35,026 nucleotides of DNA from a filamentous cyanobacterium CCP2 (GTDB taxonomy: Bacteria; Cyanobacteriota; Cyanobacteriia; Elainellales; Elainellaceae), in contig PVWD01000034.1 of the NCBI GenBank assembly GCA_003003615.1, forward strand, positions 1 through 35,026, in the 5' to 3' direction. Shown here in pieces: positions 17,646 to 25,204 of this stretch. A program made the translations under genes and the position numbers. Each line of letters starts with the position of its first letter. Position 1 is the first letter of the stretch. Below the pieces are notes generated by a model, which was not told where the DNA came from, searched no databases, and was given only the letters and a program-made list of their open reading frames with translations.

Positions 17646-19820
17646 ATGACGGATTATTCAATTACGCTCAAGCCTGTATATTCCTTTCCTGCTGACGATG
17701 TGCCGAAAGGGGTAAAGATGCCCGAAGGATGGACGCTTTCCTGGCATCAAGCAGAAACTCTTAAGGCACTACGTGATCCAAGTGTAGATGTGGTATTCAA
17801 CACGTCAATGACGGGAGATGGAAAGAGTTTGGCAGCTTATTTGGAAGTGCTACAAGGAGAGTATTCAGCGATCGGATTGTATCCAACTAATGAACTAGCA
17901 CGAGATCAAGAAAATCAAACCAATGATTACGTTACTCAATTTAAACCTGCTAACAATCCGCGTGTGGTTCGTTTAAGTGGTGCAGAGTTAGAAATCTATG
18001 CAGAAAATGAAGGGTTAAGAAAAAGTTCTGCGATCGCCACTCGCACCAGCCAGTCAGAAGTATTACTCACTAATCCAGATATTTTTCATTATCTCCATCG
18101 AGGAGCCTATTTAACTCCAGACGATAGTCCTGACAAACTATGGGGGCGAATCGACAAAGATTTTGATCTGTTTATTTTTGATGAATTTCATGTCTTTGCT
18201 GCGCCTCAAATCGCTAGTGTAATTAACACAATGCTGCTAATTCATTGTACTAATCGACGCAAAAAATTCTTGTTTTTGTCTGCAACTCCAGATGAACAAC
18301 TCATTCAACGTCTAAGGCAAGCTAGTTTCCGTTGTAAAGTCATTAATCCAATTGAAAAAGATAAATATCAATTTCCAGAAACGTTGAAGCAGCAGCAAGA
18401 ACTGAAGTCGATGAATTGGCGACAAGTTGCCCGTTCAATTCAACTTAACTTTATTTCTTTAGATTCGGGAGCAAAAGCATCAGAAACCTGGCTCAAGGAA
18501 AATGCAGCTTTAATCGCATCCCATTTTCAACAACATCCTGGAAGTAAAGGTGCGATCATTCTCAACTCGATCGCTGCTGTCAAACGGCTCACGCCCTTCT
18601 TTCAGGAACTTCTAAAACCATTAGGCTTAACCGTTGGTGAGAATACCGGACTTTCAGGACGAGCAACCCGTGAACAATCCCTTTCAGCCGATCTAGTACT
18701 CGGAACTAGCACGATCGATGTTGGCGTTGATTTCAAAATCAATTTCCTCATCTTTGAATCATCCGATGCTGGAAATTTTATCCAGCGGTTAGGGCGATTA
18801 GGGCGACATGATGGCTACAAGCGTGATGGTATTGAAATTCCGTTTGATCAATTTATCGCCTACGCACTTGTCCCTAACTTCTTTGCAGAACGATTGTTTG
18901 AAGCAGAAGCGCATCCTCTAGAGCCTAATGAAACTTATGATCGCCCCTTCCTAAATAACACGATTTGGGACAATTACCGAACGATTAATGATTTTCGGGG
19001 TTACTATTCTCGCTGGGGTGCAGTGCAGTCTTTTCGTTTGTTTTATGACTTAGGGCATCGCACTGTTCCTCACTATGCTGAGAGCCGAGAACGGTTTAGG
19101 GAAAGTTGTGAAAAAGTTTTCAATACGACTCTTAAATCGGTTGCAGGCCGAGTCAGTGGTTGGGCAAAAGAATGGCAGCAGATCTCAGGAAAGAAGGGAA
19201 ACCCGATCGCAGATGATGCTTGCAGTTTTCGAGGTTCCAGTCCGTTGCAGTGTGGTCTATATGATTTAACAGAACCCAATGAAGCCGATCGCTTCAAGAC
19301 GTATGACCTATCTGGAATCTTAAGCAATTTAGGGATCGAATTTTGGACGGAAGCGGCTTTTATGCGATCGCTGCAAGAAACTGCCACTCGCACCCAACAA
19401 CCCATTCCGAAAGGGCGTTTTGCTCACTGTCTCGCGTTTATGAAGTTAGTCAGTTACCGCGAGGAGCGATCGAACTGGAAGTTTGCTTATTCTGGCAATT
19501 TGGGAGACAAGGCAAATGTTTACACAGTACAAGTCCTGACAGGAATCGAAATTTACCAACCGGAGAATCGTTGGGCAGCCGAAATTAACAAGCGGCTGAG
19601 AAAGGAGGGGCTAGTCTGCTATATCATGCGTTATCCAGTACATGAAGTTCGATTAAAACTACGCTTACCTATGCACTTTCAAATTTATCCCATCAGCGAC
19701 AATTACAGCTTTCATGATGCTACTGCCCCCTATGCGATCGCCTTCGGGCAAAGTGCCCTATTACTAGACACCCTTGCCTACCAATTGAAAACCAAAGGAG
19801 GCGATCCTTTAATCTTCTAA
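17646..19820 (+). CDS. cas3: Type I-D CRISPR helicase Cas3' (no HD domain)
   Basis: From the ATG at 17646 the protein has 724 residues (a GTG five codons upstream is possible). It is a superfamily 2 helicase. Walker A is the unusual MTGDGKS (55-61), the DExH box is DEFH (179-182), motif III is LSATP (211-215), and motif VI is in QRLGRLGRHDGYKR. No HD nuclease segment is present. In type I-D the HD nuclease resides in Cas10d, so this is the family-typical split arrangement. It would be recruited to target-bound Cascade to unwind DNA. It is the first gene of the cas operon; its stop is one base from the degenerate repeat at 19822. Confidence 0.93.
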   Translation: MTDYSITLKPVYSFPADDVPKGVKMPEGWTLSWHQAETLKALRDPSVDVVFNTSMTGDGKSLAAYLEVLQGEYSAIGLYPTNELARDQENQTNDYVTQFKPANNPRVVRLSGAELEIYAENEGLRKSSAIATRTSQSEVLLTNPDIFHYLHRGAYLTPDDSPDKLWGRIDKDFDLFIFDEFHVFAAPQIASVINTMLLIHCTNRRKKFLFLSATPDEQLIQRLRQASFRCKVINPIEKDKYQFPETLKQQQELKSMNWRQVARSIQLNFISLDSGAKASETWLKENAALIASHFQQHPGSKGAIILNSIAAVKRLTPFFQELLKPLGLTVGENTGLSGRATREQSLSADLVLGTSTIDVGVDFKINFLIFESSDAGNFIQRLGRLGRHDGYKRDGIEIPFDQFIAYALVPNFFAERLFEAEAHPLEPNETYDRPFLNNTIWDNYRTINDFRGYYSRWGAVQSFRLFYDLGHRTVPHYAESRERFRESCEKVFNTTLKSVAGRVSGWAKEWQQISGKKGNPIADDACSFRGSSPLQCGLYDLTEPNEADRFKTYDLSGILSNLGIEFWTEAAFMRSLQETATRTQQPIPKGRFAHCLAFMKLVSYREERSNWKFAYSGNLGDKANVYTVQVLTGIEIYQPENRWAAEINKRLRKEGLVCYIMRYPVHEVRLKLRLPMHFQIYPISDNYSFHDATAPYAIAFGQSALLLDTLAYQLKTKGGDPLIF

Positions 19821-19821
19821 T

Positions 19822-19936
19822 GTTTCAGTCCCGTTGCCGGGATTCATTGAGTGACGGAGAGAAAACAAATAGCTTGCGCCATTAAGTTCAGACTTATTTG
19901 TTTCAGTCCCGTTGTCGGGATTCGCACTTAATACCT
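19822..19936 (-). ncRNA. Degenerate mini-CRISPR: candidate crRNA-like guide RNA (CreA/CreR-like)
   Basis: Read on the minus strand, a pseudo-repeat at 19936-19900 is followed by a 41-base pseudo-spacer (19899-19859) and a second pseudo-repeat (19858-19822). Both pseudo-repeats keep the hairpin (TCCCG-ACAA-CGGGA and TCCCG-GCAA-CGGGA) and the ACTGAAAC handle, so Cas6 processing looks possible. The 5' half of the first is unrelated to the consensus; the second keeps the CACTCAA of array 1, so it derives from that repeat type. The pseudo-spacer starts AAATAAGTCTGAACTTAA and matches 20011-20028 at 17 of 18 positions. Transcription is not shown; TTGAGG at 20039-20034 is one weak candidate -35. It runs antisense toward cas3'. 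Confidence 0.7.
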
Positions 19937-19998
19937 TGTAATCGCACCAAGCCTCCGTCGCCACTTCAAGTCTATCAGTCTTAGGTCAAGTCCTGATC

Positions 19999-20028
19999 TA
20001 TTTAACGGTTAAATAAGTCTTAACTTAA
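19999..20028 (+). promoter_or_regulatory. Candidate target of the crRNA-like RNA: palindrome plus GTT PAM plus seed match
   Basis: TATTTAACGGTTAAATA at 19999-20015 is a perfect palindrome with 8-base arms and one central base. Its right arm contains GTT at 20008-20010, the expected type I-D PAM (GTN), directly followed by AAATAAGTCTTAACTTAA (20011-20028), which matches the pseudo-spacer with only position 11 different. Pairing stops after position 18, as expected for repression without cleavage. The palindrome could also be the site of a separate DNA-binding protein. Confidence 0.65.
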
Positions 20029-20046
20029 AAAATCCTCAAAATCCTC

Positions 20047-20075
20047 TTGCGATCGGCTATCGATTAGGTTAGCTT
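20047..20075 (+). promoter_or_regulatory. Weak candidate promoter downstream of the guide target
   Basis: TTGCGA (20047-20052) and TAGCTT (20070-20075) are separated by 17 bases and resemble a weak sigma-70-type promoter. A full-length bound protospacer from 20011 would end at about this -35 box. It would drive the small ORF at 20150 and perhaps the mntA-hepT-cas10d genes. Only loose consensus matches support it. Confidence 0.3.
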
Positions 20076-20149
20076 TTGATCACCAGAGCAAAAAGTAGTT
20101 CATTTGAACTTATTGCTTTGTAGAAAACCCAAATTATATGGAAAACTCC

Positions 20150-20347
20150 ATGAAAAGCTTGAAGAAGACCAAAATCGACTTGCTGCTCGAAGTTCTTGCA
20201 GACGGCGAGTGGCACTGGGCAGACGAGCTTGCTGTTAAAGTCGGTTGGCGATTTGCAGATCCAGTTCAGCGAGCCAGATTGAAGGGACATCTGATTGAAA
20301 CTGATCGAGTTGGACTACAGCATCGATATCGTCTACGTAAACTCTAA
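20150..20347 (+). CDS. Small winged-helix-like protein (65 aa)
   Basis: The likely start is the ATG at 20150, preceded at suitable distance by GGAAAA; an in-frame ATG at 20138 would add four residues. The sequence (KIDLLLEVLADGEWHWADEL, then AVKVGW, RARLKGHLIE, RYRLRKL) reads as helix, turn, helix and a basic strand, resembling a minimal winged helix. I do not recognise a named family. It follows the guide target site and precedes the toxin-antitoxin pair, so it could be their regulator or a third component. An out-of-frame basic ORF from 20295 is a shadow. Confidence 0.5.
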   Translation: MKSLKKTKIDLLLEVLADGEWHWADELAVKVGWRFADPVQRARLKGHLIETDRVGLQHRYRLRKL

Positions 20348-20574
20348 TCGAATTTGCTGCTGCTACATGGGATTCTCTACTGATTTAGTGGAGAATCCTA
20401 CACCAGAGAGGGAAGTTTATAAACAGCTTTCGGCGTTAAGTGCAAACATAGGCAGCCTCCGCCCCCTAGAGTTATAGGCTGGTGAGAGTCACCAAGTAAG
20501 TACCAAAACAAAGAAACGTTAATTCTTTAAAGGTTTCCCTCTCTATGAATTCAACTTAATCAAGAAGTCCAGCC
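20348..20574 (+). other. Gap before mntA with two hairpins
   Basis: GGATTCTCTAC (20370-20380) pairs with GTGGAGAATCC (20388-20398) around a 7-base loop, with one G-U pair; no T-run follows, so it is not a standard terminator. Further on, GGTGA-GAG-TCACC forms a smaller hairpin near 20482-20494. The region could be a 5' leader controlling the toxin-antitoxin genes, or a small RNA. I cannot match it to a known riboswitch. Confidence 0.4.
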
Positions 20575-21246
20575 ATGAATGAGTACAGCTTAGTAGAGCG
20601 AATCACTTTAAATCCTGAAATTCTAAATGGACAGCCTGTAATTCGGGGTGTTCAGGTGTTGGTTGAGCAAATTTTGGGAATGCTAGCAGCGGGTGAAACA
20701 TTCCAAAGCATCATGGAGAAACATCCGGGGTTAGTGCAGGAAGATATTCAGGCTTGTTTGGTTTATGCTCGTCAACTGGTTCAGCGTGAACGGGTAGCGC
20801 GATGGCAACCGCGATCGCTCGAAGACCTGCAATCTGCCCTCCCTCAGATCTTGGAGCAGGCTCCTTACATTAAACTGCTGGTGCTGTTTGGGTCTAGAGC
20901 TAGAGGCGATCACAACGAAAAAAGCGATTGGGATTTCGCATTTTTATGTGATGAGGAACTGCGTAAACAGTATGAGAAAGGCGGCTGGGACGCTTATCGC
21001 ATCTGGGGCATTTTGCAAGATGCTTACGATCTTGGAGATGAACAAATTGATGTAGTTGAGATGAAAGATTGTTCAGATATTTTGGCACACTCTGTTGCTC
21101 GTGATGGAAGAGTTGTATATGAGCAAGATACAGGGGAGTTTGATCGCTTTCAACAGCGGGCATTGATGAATCAAGCGCAACTCAAAGCGATTCGTCAGCA
21201 GCAACGAGAAAAGCTTCAAGCCACGTTGAAGGAACTTAAGCGATGA
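20575..21246 (+). CDS. mntA: MNT-type antitoxin with N-terminal DUF433 domain
   Basis: The 223-residue protein has two parts. Residues 5-75 (RITLNPEILNGQPVIRGVQV, then VYARQLVQRERV) are a DUF433 domain, a small helix-turn-helix-like module typical of antitoxins. Residues about 95-180 are a minimal nucleotidyltransferase with GS(X)10DXD: G106-S107, D118 and D120, and a third acid at D159 (EQIDVVEM). In HEPN/MNT systems the MNT protein inactivates the HEPN RNase by attaching AMP to its tyrosine. The gene shares ATGA with the next gene, the normal MNT-HEPN coupling. It lies inside a cas operon, where such a pair is not part of the standard I-D set. The symbol follows the family. Confidence 0.87.
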   Translation: MNEYSLVERITLNPEILNGQPVIRGVQVLVEQILGMLAAGETFQSIMEKHPGLVQEDIQACLVYARQLVQRERVARWQPRSLEDLQSALPQILEQAPYIKLLVLFGSRARGDHNEKSDWDFAFLCDEELRKQYEKGGWDAYRIWGILQDAYDLGDEQIDVVEMKDCSDILAHSVARDGRVVYEQDTGEFDRFQQRALMNQAQLKAIRQQQREKLQATLKELKR

Positions 21247-21719
21247 AAGACTTTCAACCCATTGAAGTTGGCAACAAATTAACGAATATGGGAAAAAGGT
21301 TGCGACGGCTCAACCGCTATCAAACTCTTACCTTGAACGAGTATTTACAAGACGAAGATTTACAAAGCATTATTGAGCGTTTACTTGAACAAGTCATTCA
21401 ATCTGCTCTTGATATTAACCGAGCTTTCCTCAAGCGGGTCGCTGGAATTTCGTTGGAAAGTGAAAAAGTGCCAACGAATGCTGAAACATTCACTTTAGTT
21501 GCTCAATATGGGTTGATTTCTTTGGAACTAGGACAGCAAATGAAAAAGTCAGGCGGGTTCCGTAACGTTCTCGCTCATTTATATGACGAAATTATTCCCG
21601 AGAAGGTTTATGAGGCTTTGCAGAACGCTTTAACTGATTATCCTGAATATCTTGCAGAAGTTGAAAACTATTTGAATCTCTTGGAGCAGGCGGATGCCGA
21701 AGAAAATTCAGAATCATGA
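21243..21719 (+). CDS. hepT: HepT-like HEPN toxin (RNase)
   Basis: The 158-residue helical protein carries the HepT active-site motif RX4HXY as R107-N-V-L-A-H112-L-Y114. In characterised HepT proteins R and H form a composite RNase site, and the Y is the residue AMPylated by MntA. All three are intact, so the toxin is predicted active. The start overlaps the mntA stop by four bases, and the last 26 bases overlap the start of cas10d in another frame, which implies coupled translation with the CRISPR large subunit. That tight fit argues against a very recent random insertion. Confidence 0.87.
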   Translation: MKDFQPIEVGNKLTNMGKRLRRLNRYQTLTLNEYLQDEDLQSIIERLLEQVIQSALDINRAFLKRVAGISLESEKVPTNAETFTLVAQYGLISLELGQQMKKSGGFRNVLAHLYDEIIPEKVYEALQNALTDYPEYLAEVENYLNLLEQADAEENSES

Positions 21720-24700
21720 CTCAGCGCAGCTACCGCTTTTTGAAATAGAAGAAACGCCAGTAGCGATTGATTTAGATCAATTAGATGATTTGCTAGAGGA
21801 TGAATTTGGATTTGATGGGGAGCCAGCCGATCGCACTATTGAATCCACTCAACGCGAATTACTTACGCTCAAGCTCCTACGTGAAGCGATTCGATCTCAA
21901 AACCCCGATGATGTTGTCATGCGAGATTTCGCTGAATATGTATTGCCTAATTTATTGAAAGTGGCGATCGGTGTAACCGCAAAAGGAGGTAAGTTCTTTG
22001 ATGATCTGGATCAACAACGAGAAGCGCAAGGTAAGGCGAGAGTTCGACGTGACAATGCAGCCGATCAATCTCTCAATACCCATTTGCTTAATGGTTTATT
22101 TCCAGCCAATTTAATTGAACAACGGCTTGAAAAGTTAGACACGACGATTAAACGTGTGGTCAGAGAATGTGAGCGACGGCTAGTGATTGCCGGATTTATT
22201 CTGCATGACATTGAGAAGTTTCCTGACTCTCCTGATAACTGCCGCAAACTTCCTTTAGAACAACAACGGCAGCTTTTTGAGCAGAAGATCCAGCAATTAG
22301 GGATTGATCGTTTCATCAATCCCGATGCTCTGGAAGTATATAAGGAATACCTTGATGATTTGATGTGCATTGCGTTCAATGCCCAACGTCGCTGGGATAC
22401 CAATTGGAACTTTTCAGAGTATGGGTTAAATCCAGCATTAAAAGATCGATCGCTTCGTCAGTTGGCTGATTTGACTTGTTTAGCAGACTCCCTTGCTTCT
22501 ATTGTCAAACATCCCCAAGACGCAGAACATTACAGGTTAACGGAACTGCTTCATAATCTGAGTGATGGACAACTTAAGTTTACCTATCACAGCATTTCTG
22601 AGAATCGGGGTGTACTTACCAACGTTGTTAATAATGCCGTGATGGAAGCTTATGTAAGTCTCAATATTGAGAATTGTACTTACTATGAACCACTTCTCTA
22701 CTTACCTACTGGTGTTATTTATTTAGCACATAAAGATGCGCCACCCATTGATTCACAAGTCTTACCCGATCGCGTTGTCACCAAAATCAAGCAGCTTTGC
22801 TTTGAACAATTGCGCCTACGACAAACGGGATTTGGGCGTGATGGCAAAGGCATGAAGTACGCCGATTATTACACCTTGTTTTGCGACGATCGCGGCTTAA
22901 TGCAGATTGCACTAGATGCAACTTTACGAATTTTGACTCCTAACAAAAGTTCAGTTGCACCCAGTCGCAGTGCAAAGTTAGTGGAATTTCAGCAGCAGGG
23001 AGTTTTATCAGCAGACGATGATTTCCGGCTTAAAGACGATATTCGGGTGGATCAATTTGCCGAATTTGGAGATGTGATTAGCCGTAAAATTTGGGGCGAT
23101 CGGGTTGAACGAATTGAGCAGTTTAGGAAAGAGCAATTGCAGGCACGAAAGAAAAATAAATCACTTCTTGGACTTCCACCTGTCGAACTAGCTGCGAAAG
23201 ATCTTGTGCATAAAGTAGCTGAGTTTCTAGGATTAGCCCAATACTCTCCTCAAATTCGAGAGATTCAGCACATTAACGAAACCCTCAAGGAAATGAAGCT
23301 CAAAGGCAATACGGGAGGTGTTCCCTACGAGTGGTATTTTCTAGCCACCAAGTTTATTGAAGGATCGGGAATTGAGAATATTCGAGAGACTGGTGAAAAG
23401 ATTATCGCGTACTTAGCTGAACTGATTGAACCGATCGCGGCTCAGTATTCATTACCAGACGGATGGGATGACTTGCGTGAATGGGTCAAACGGGTTGTAA
23501 TGCTTCCCGGCAATGCTCAAAAGCAGAACGCCACCGAACAGGCTGATATCTTCTTAAAAGAATTAACCAGTTACAATGCTGCGAAAAAAATTGGACGGGG
23601 AAAGCTAGCGATCTGTTCAATTTCTCACTCTGCTTACTCTGTCAAAGAGCAAATGGAATCAGAGGTTTTATTCACACCGCAAGTTTACACCAACAAACAA
23701 ATGTTGGGAGGTTCAAATGCCAAGCGTAATATTTCTAGTATTGCTGCGTTAGAGATGATGCTGCGCCAAATTTTGATGAACCAAACACAGGCAGTTGGCA
23801 AACGATTTGAAGATGGTAAGTATCGCTATCTTTATTTCTATCCCACCTATTACTTCACGCCAGAAACAAACAAATTTTTGCAAAAAGCTTACAGCGGCAT
23901 TGCTCAAACTCGCTTTGATACAAATATTCGCAACCACTTTATTCCTAAAGATTTGGAAGCAAATTTTGAACGATCCCGTTACCAAACGGTAGATGCTTTT
24001 TTAATTGATGAAGATCTCGATCGCAAGAAAGCATTACCCGAAAATGATCCTCAATACAAACGCGACAGAACTTTTAAACTCTCCTATCCTGACGATCAGC
24101 CCCTAACTTTCTACTTCATGGCATTGCCACCTGGAAAAGACCCGACCGATACTGAATCGTGGGTGATGCCTACTTGGTTAGCATTTGCCTTCCCCATGAT
24201 TCTGGATGTTAAAACAGTTGTTTCAGAATCTCCCATTCCTCCCTTCAACGATGGTGCTGAATTTGAGGAAAGTGTATTTCTGGATAGCGCGCCGCAGGCA
24301 TTTCGAGTATTAACAGGACACGATCGGTTGCGATTAGATTACATTCTGGAAGGTTGGAAGGCTCCTGATGGCAGTCAACACCCTGCACCATTGAATGTTC
24401 TTACGGCTGCCTATGCCATCCACCTAGATGTTAATGCTAAGCAAGGTAAAGGTGGCTATGATGCCAATTGGGGCAAACTAACAGAGTTGGCGAAAGACTT
24501 TGAAACTAGCCCGCTTTATGTATTCAGCTATCTTAATCGTTGGGTACGCAATCAAGCTAGTGAAACCGCCCGAATTGAGAAAATTCGGCTTTATGCGTAT
24601 CGTTTCTATCCATGCTTTGATCCCTATGTTGAATTTGATGTCGTGTCGGAGAGATTAACCGTGAAAGATGAAGGAAAATCGTCCATCAATCATCCCCAGA

Positions 24701-25143
24701 AACTAACAGATTTGTATCGCAAATTCTACAGAGCAAACAAACGTTATAATCCCAAAGCTAATGCTGTTTTGAAACCGATCGATGTTGCGGCTGATGTCAT
24801 TCTCAAAGCAGAATCCACCGTATTTCAAGGCGGCACACTCGTTGTCGCGGTCGCTTCTGAGGTGTTCAAACTGATGGATCGGGTTCGTGCTGCACGGGCT
24901 GAAGGCTTTGCGATGATTCCAGATCGGGAAGAGGAACGGCAAGCCATTTTGGATTTTGCCAGATACTTTGTAGTTGAAGTATTTGAGAAATCATTTTCTG
25001 GCGATCGGGCTCGTCTTGCAGGTCGGCAACTCAATTTGTTACGCGATACCTGCGAATTTCTCTATCGCCTTGAACAGGACAAAGAAAACCGGGAACGAAA
25101 AGAAAAAGGCGAACCAGGAAACGATGAGAACGGTGATGACTGA
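21694..25143 (+). CDS. cas10d: Type I-D large subunit / HD nuclease Cas10d (Csc3)
   Basis: The 1149-residue protein is the signature of subtype I-D: a Cas10-related large subunit of Cascade fused to an N-terminal HD nuclease. HD-type residues are visible at H130 (LNTHLLNGL) and H171-D172 (ILHDIEKF). The middle is expected to hold the degenerate palm domain. The C-terminal about 160 residues are helical and correspond to the Cas11-like part. GGAGCAGG upstream of the ATG at 21694 lies inside hepT and serves as the ribosome site. HD cleavage with Cas3' unwinding destroys target DNA. Codon use is AT-richer than in the flanking trehalose and purD genes. Confidence 0.93.
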   Translation: MPKKIQNHDSAQLPLFEIEETPVAIDLDQLDDLLEDEFGFDGEPADRTIESTQRELLTLKLLREAIRSQNPDDVVMRDFAEYVLPNLLKVAIGVTAKGGKFFDDLDQQREAQGKARVRRDNAADQSLNTHLLNGLFPANLIEQRLEKLDTTIKRVVRECERRLVIAGFILHDIEKFPDSPDNCRKLPLEQQRQLFEQKIQQLGIDRFINPDALEVYKEYLDDLMCIAFNAQRRWDTNWNFSEYGLNPALKDRSLRQLADLTCLADSLASIVKHPQDAEHYRLTELLHNLSDGQLKFTYHSISENRGVLTNVVNNAVMEAYVSLNIENCTYYEPLLYLPTGVIYLAHKDAPPIDSQVLPDRVVTKIKQLCFEQLRLRQTGFGRDGKGMKYADYYTLFCDDRGLMQIALDATLRILTPNKSSVAPSRSAKLVEFQQQGVLSADDDFRLKDDIRVDQFAEFGDVISRKIWGDRVERIEQFRKEQLQARKKNKSLLGLPPVELAAKDLVHKVAEFLGLAQYSPQIREIQHINETLKEMKLKGNTGGVPYEWYFLATKFIEGSGIENIRETGEKIIAYLAELIEPIAAQYSLPDGWDDLREWVKRVVMLPGNAQKQNATEQADIFLKELTSYNAAKKIGRGKLAICSISHSAYSVKEQMESEVLFTPQVYTNKQMLGGSNAKRNISSIAALEMMLRQILMNQTQAVGKRFEDGKYRYLYFYPTYYFTPETNKFLQKAYSGIAQTRFDTNIRNHFIPKDLEANFERSRYQTVDAFLIDEDLDRKKALPENDPQYKRDRTFKLSYPDDQPLTFYFMALPPGKDPTDTESWVMPTWLAFAFPMILDVKTVVSESPIPPFNDGAEFEESVFLDSAPQAFRVLTGHDRLRLDYILEGWKAPDGSQHPAPLNVLTAAYAIHLDVNAKQGKGGYDANWGKLTELAKDFETSPLYVFSYLNRWVRNQASETARIEKIRLYAYRFYPCFDPYVEFDVVSERLTVKDEGKSSINHPQKLTDLYRKFYRANKRYNPKANAVLKPIDVAADVILKAESTVFQGGTLVVAVASEVFKLMDRVRAARAEGFAMIPDREEERQAILDFARYFVVEVFEKSFSGDRARLAGRQLNLLRDTCEFLYRLEQDKENRERKEKGEPGNDENGDD
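24661..25143 (+). CDS. cas11d: Candidate internal translation start for small subunit Cas11d
   Basis: Within cas10d and in the same frame, GGAGAG at 24648-24653 lies 7 bases before a GTG codon at 24661 (Cas10d V990). Initiation there would give a 160-residue C-terminal protein. It is established for type I-D that Cas11d is made from an internal start in cas10d. The ribosome site is strong for this operon and its spacing ideal, so I predict this as the start; nearby alternative starts cannot be excluded. Confidence 0.55.
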   Translation: MKDEGKSSINHPQKLTDLYRKFYRANKRYNPKANAVLKPIDVAADVILKAESTVFQGGTLVVAVASEVFKLMDRVRAARAEGFAMIPDREEERQAILDFARYFVVEVFEKSFSGDRARLAGRQLNLLRDTCEFLYRLEQDKENRERKEKGEPGNDENGDD

Positions 25144-25204
25144 ATTTAGTCAATTCGTTTCTAGATGAACTAATCAAAATATTACTCACTTCAGGAGACT
25201 TATC

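Noticed and set aside
20401-20520. Possible riboswitch or intron 3' end before mntA
   Set aside because: Only one short hairpin is visible, with no match to a conserved riboswitch core or intron domain V that I could recognise.
19822-21719. Recent transposon insertion carrying the toxin-antitoxin genes
   Set aside because: No transposase, terminal inverted repeats or target-site duplication are visible, and hepT overlaps cas10d in frame-compatible coupling.
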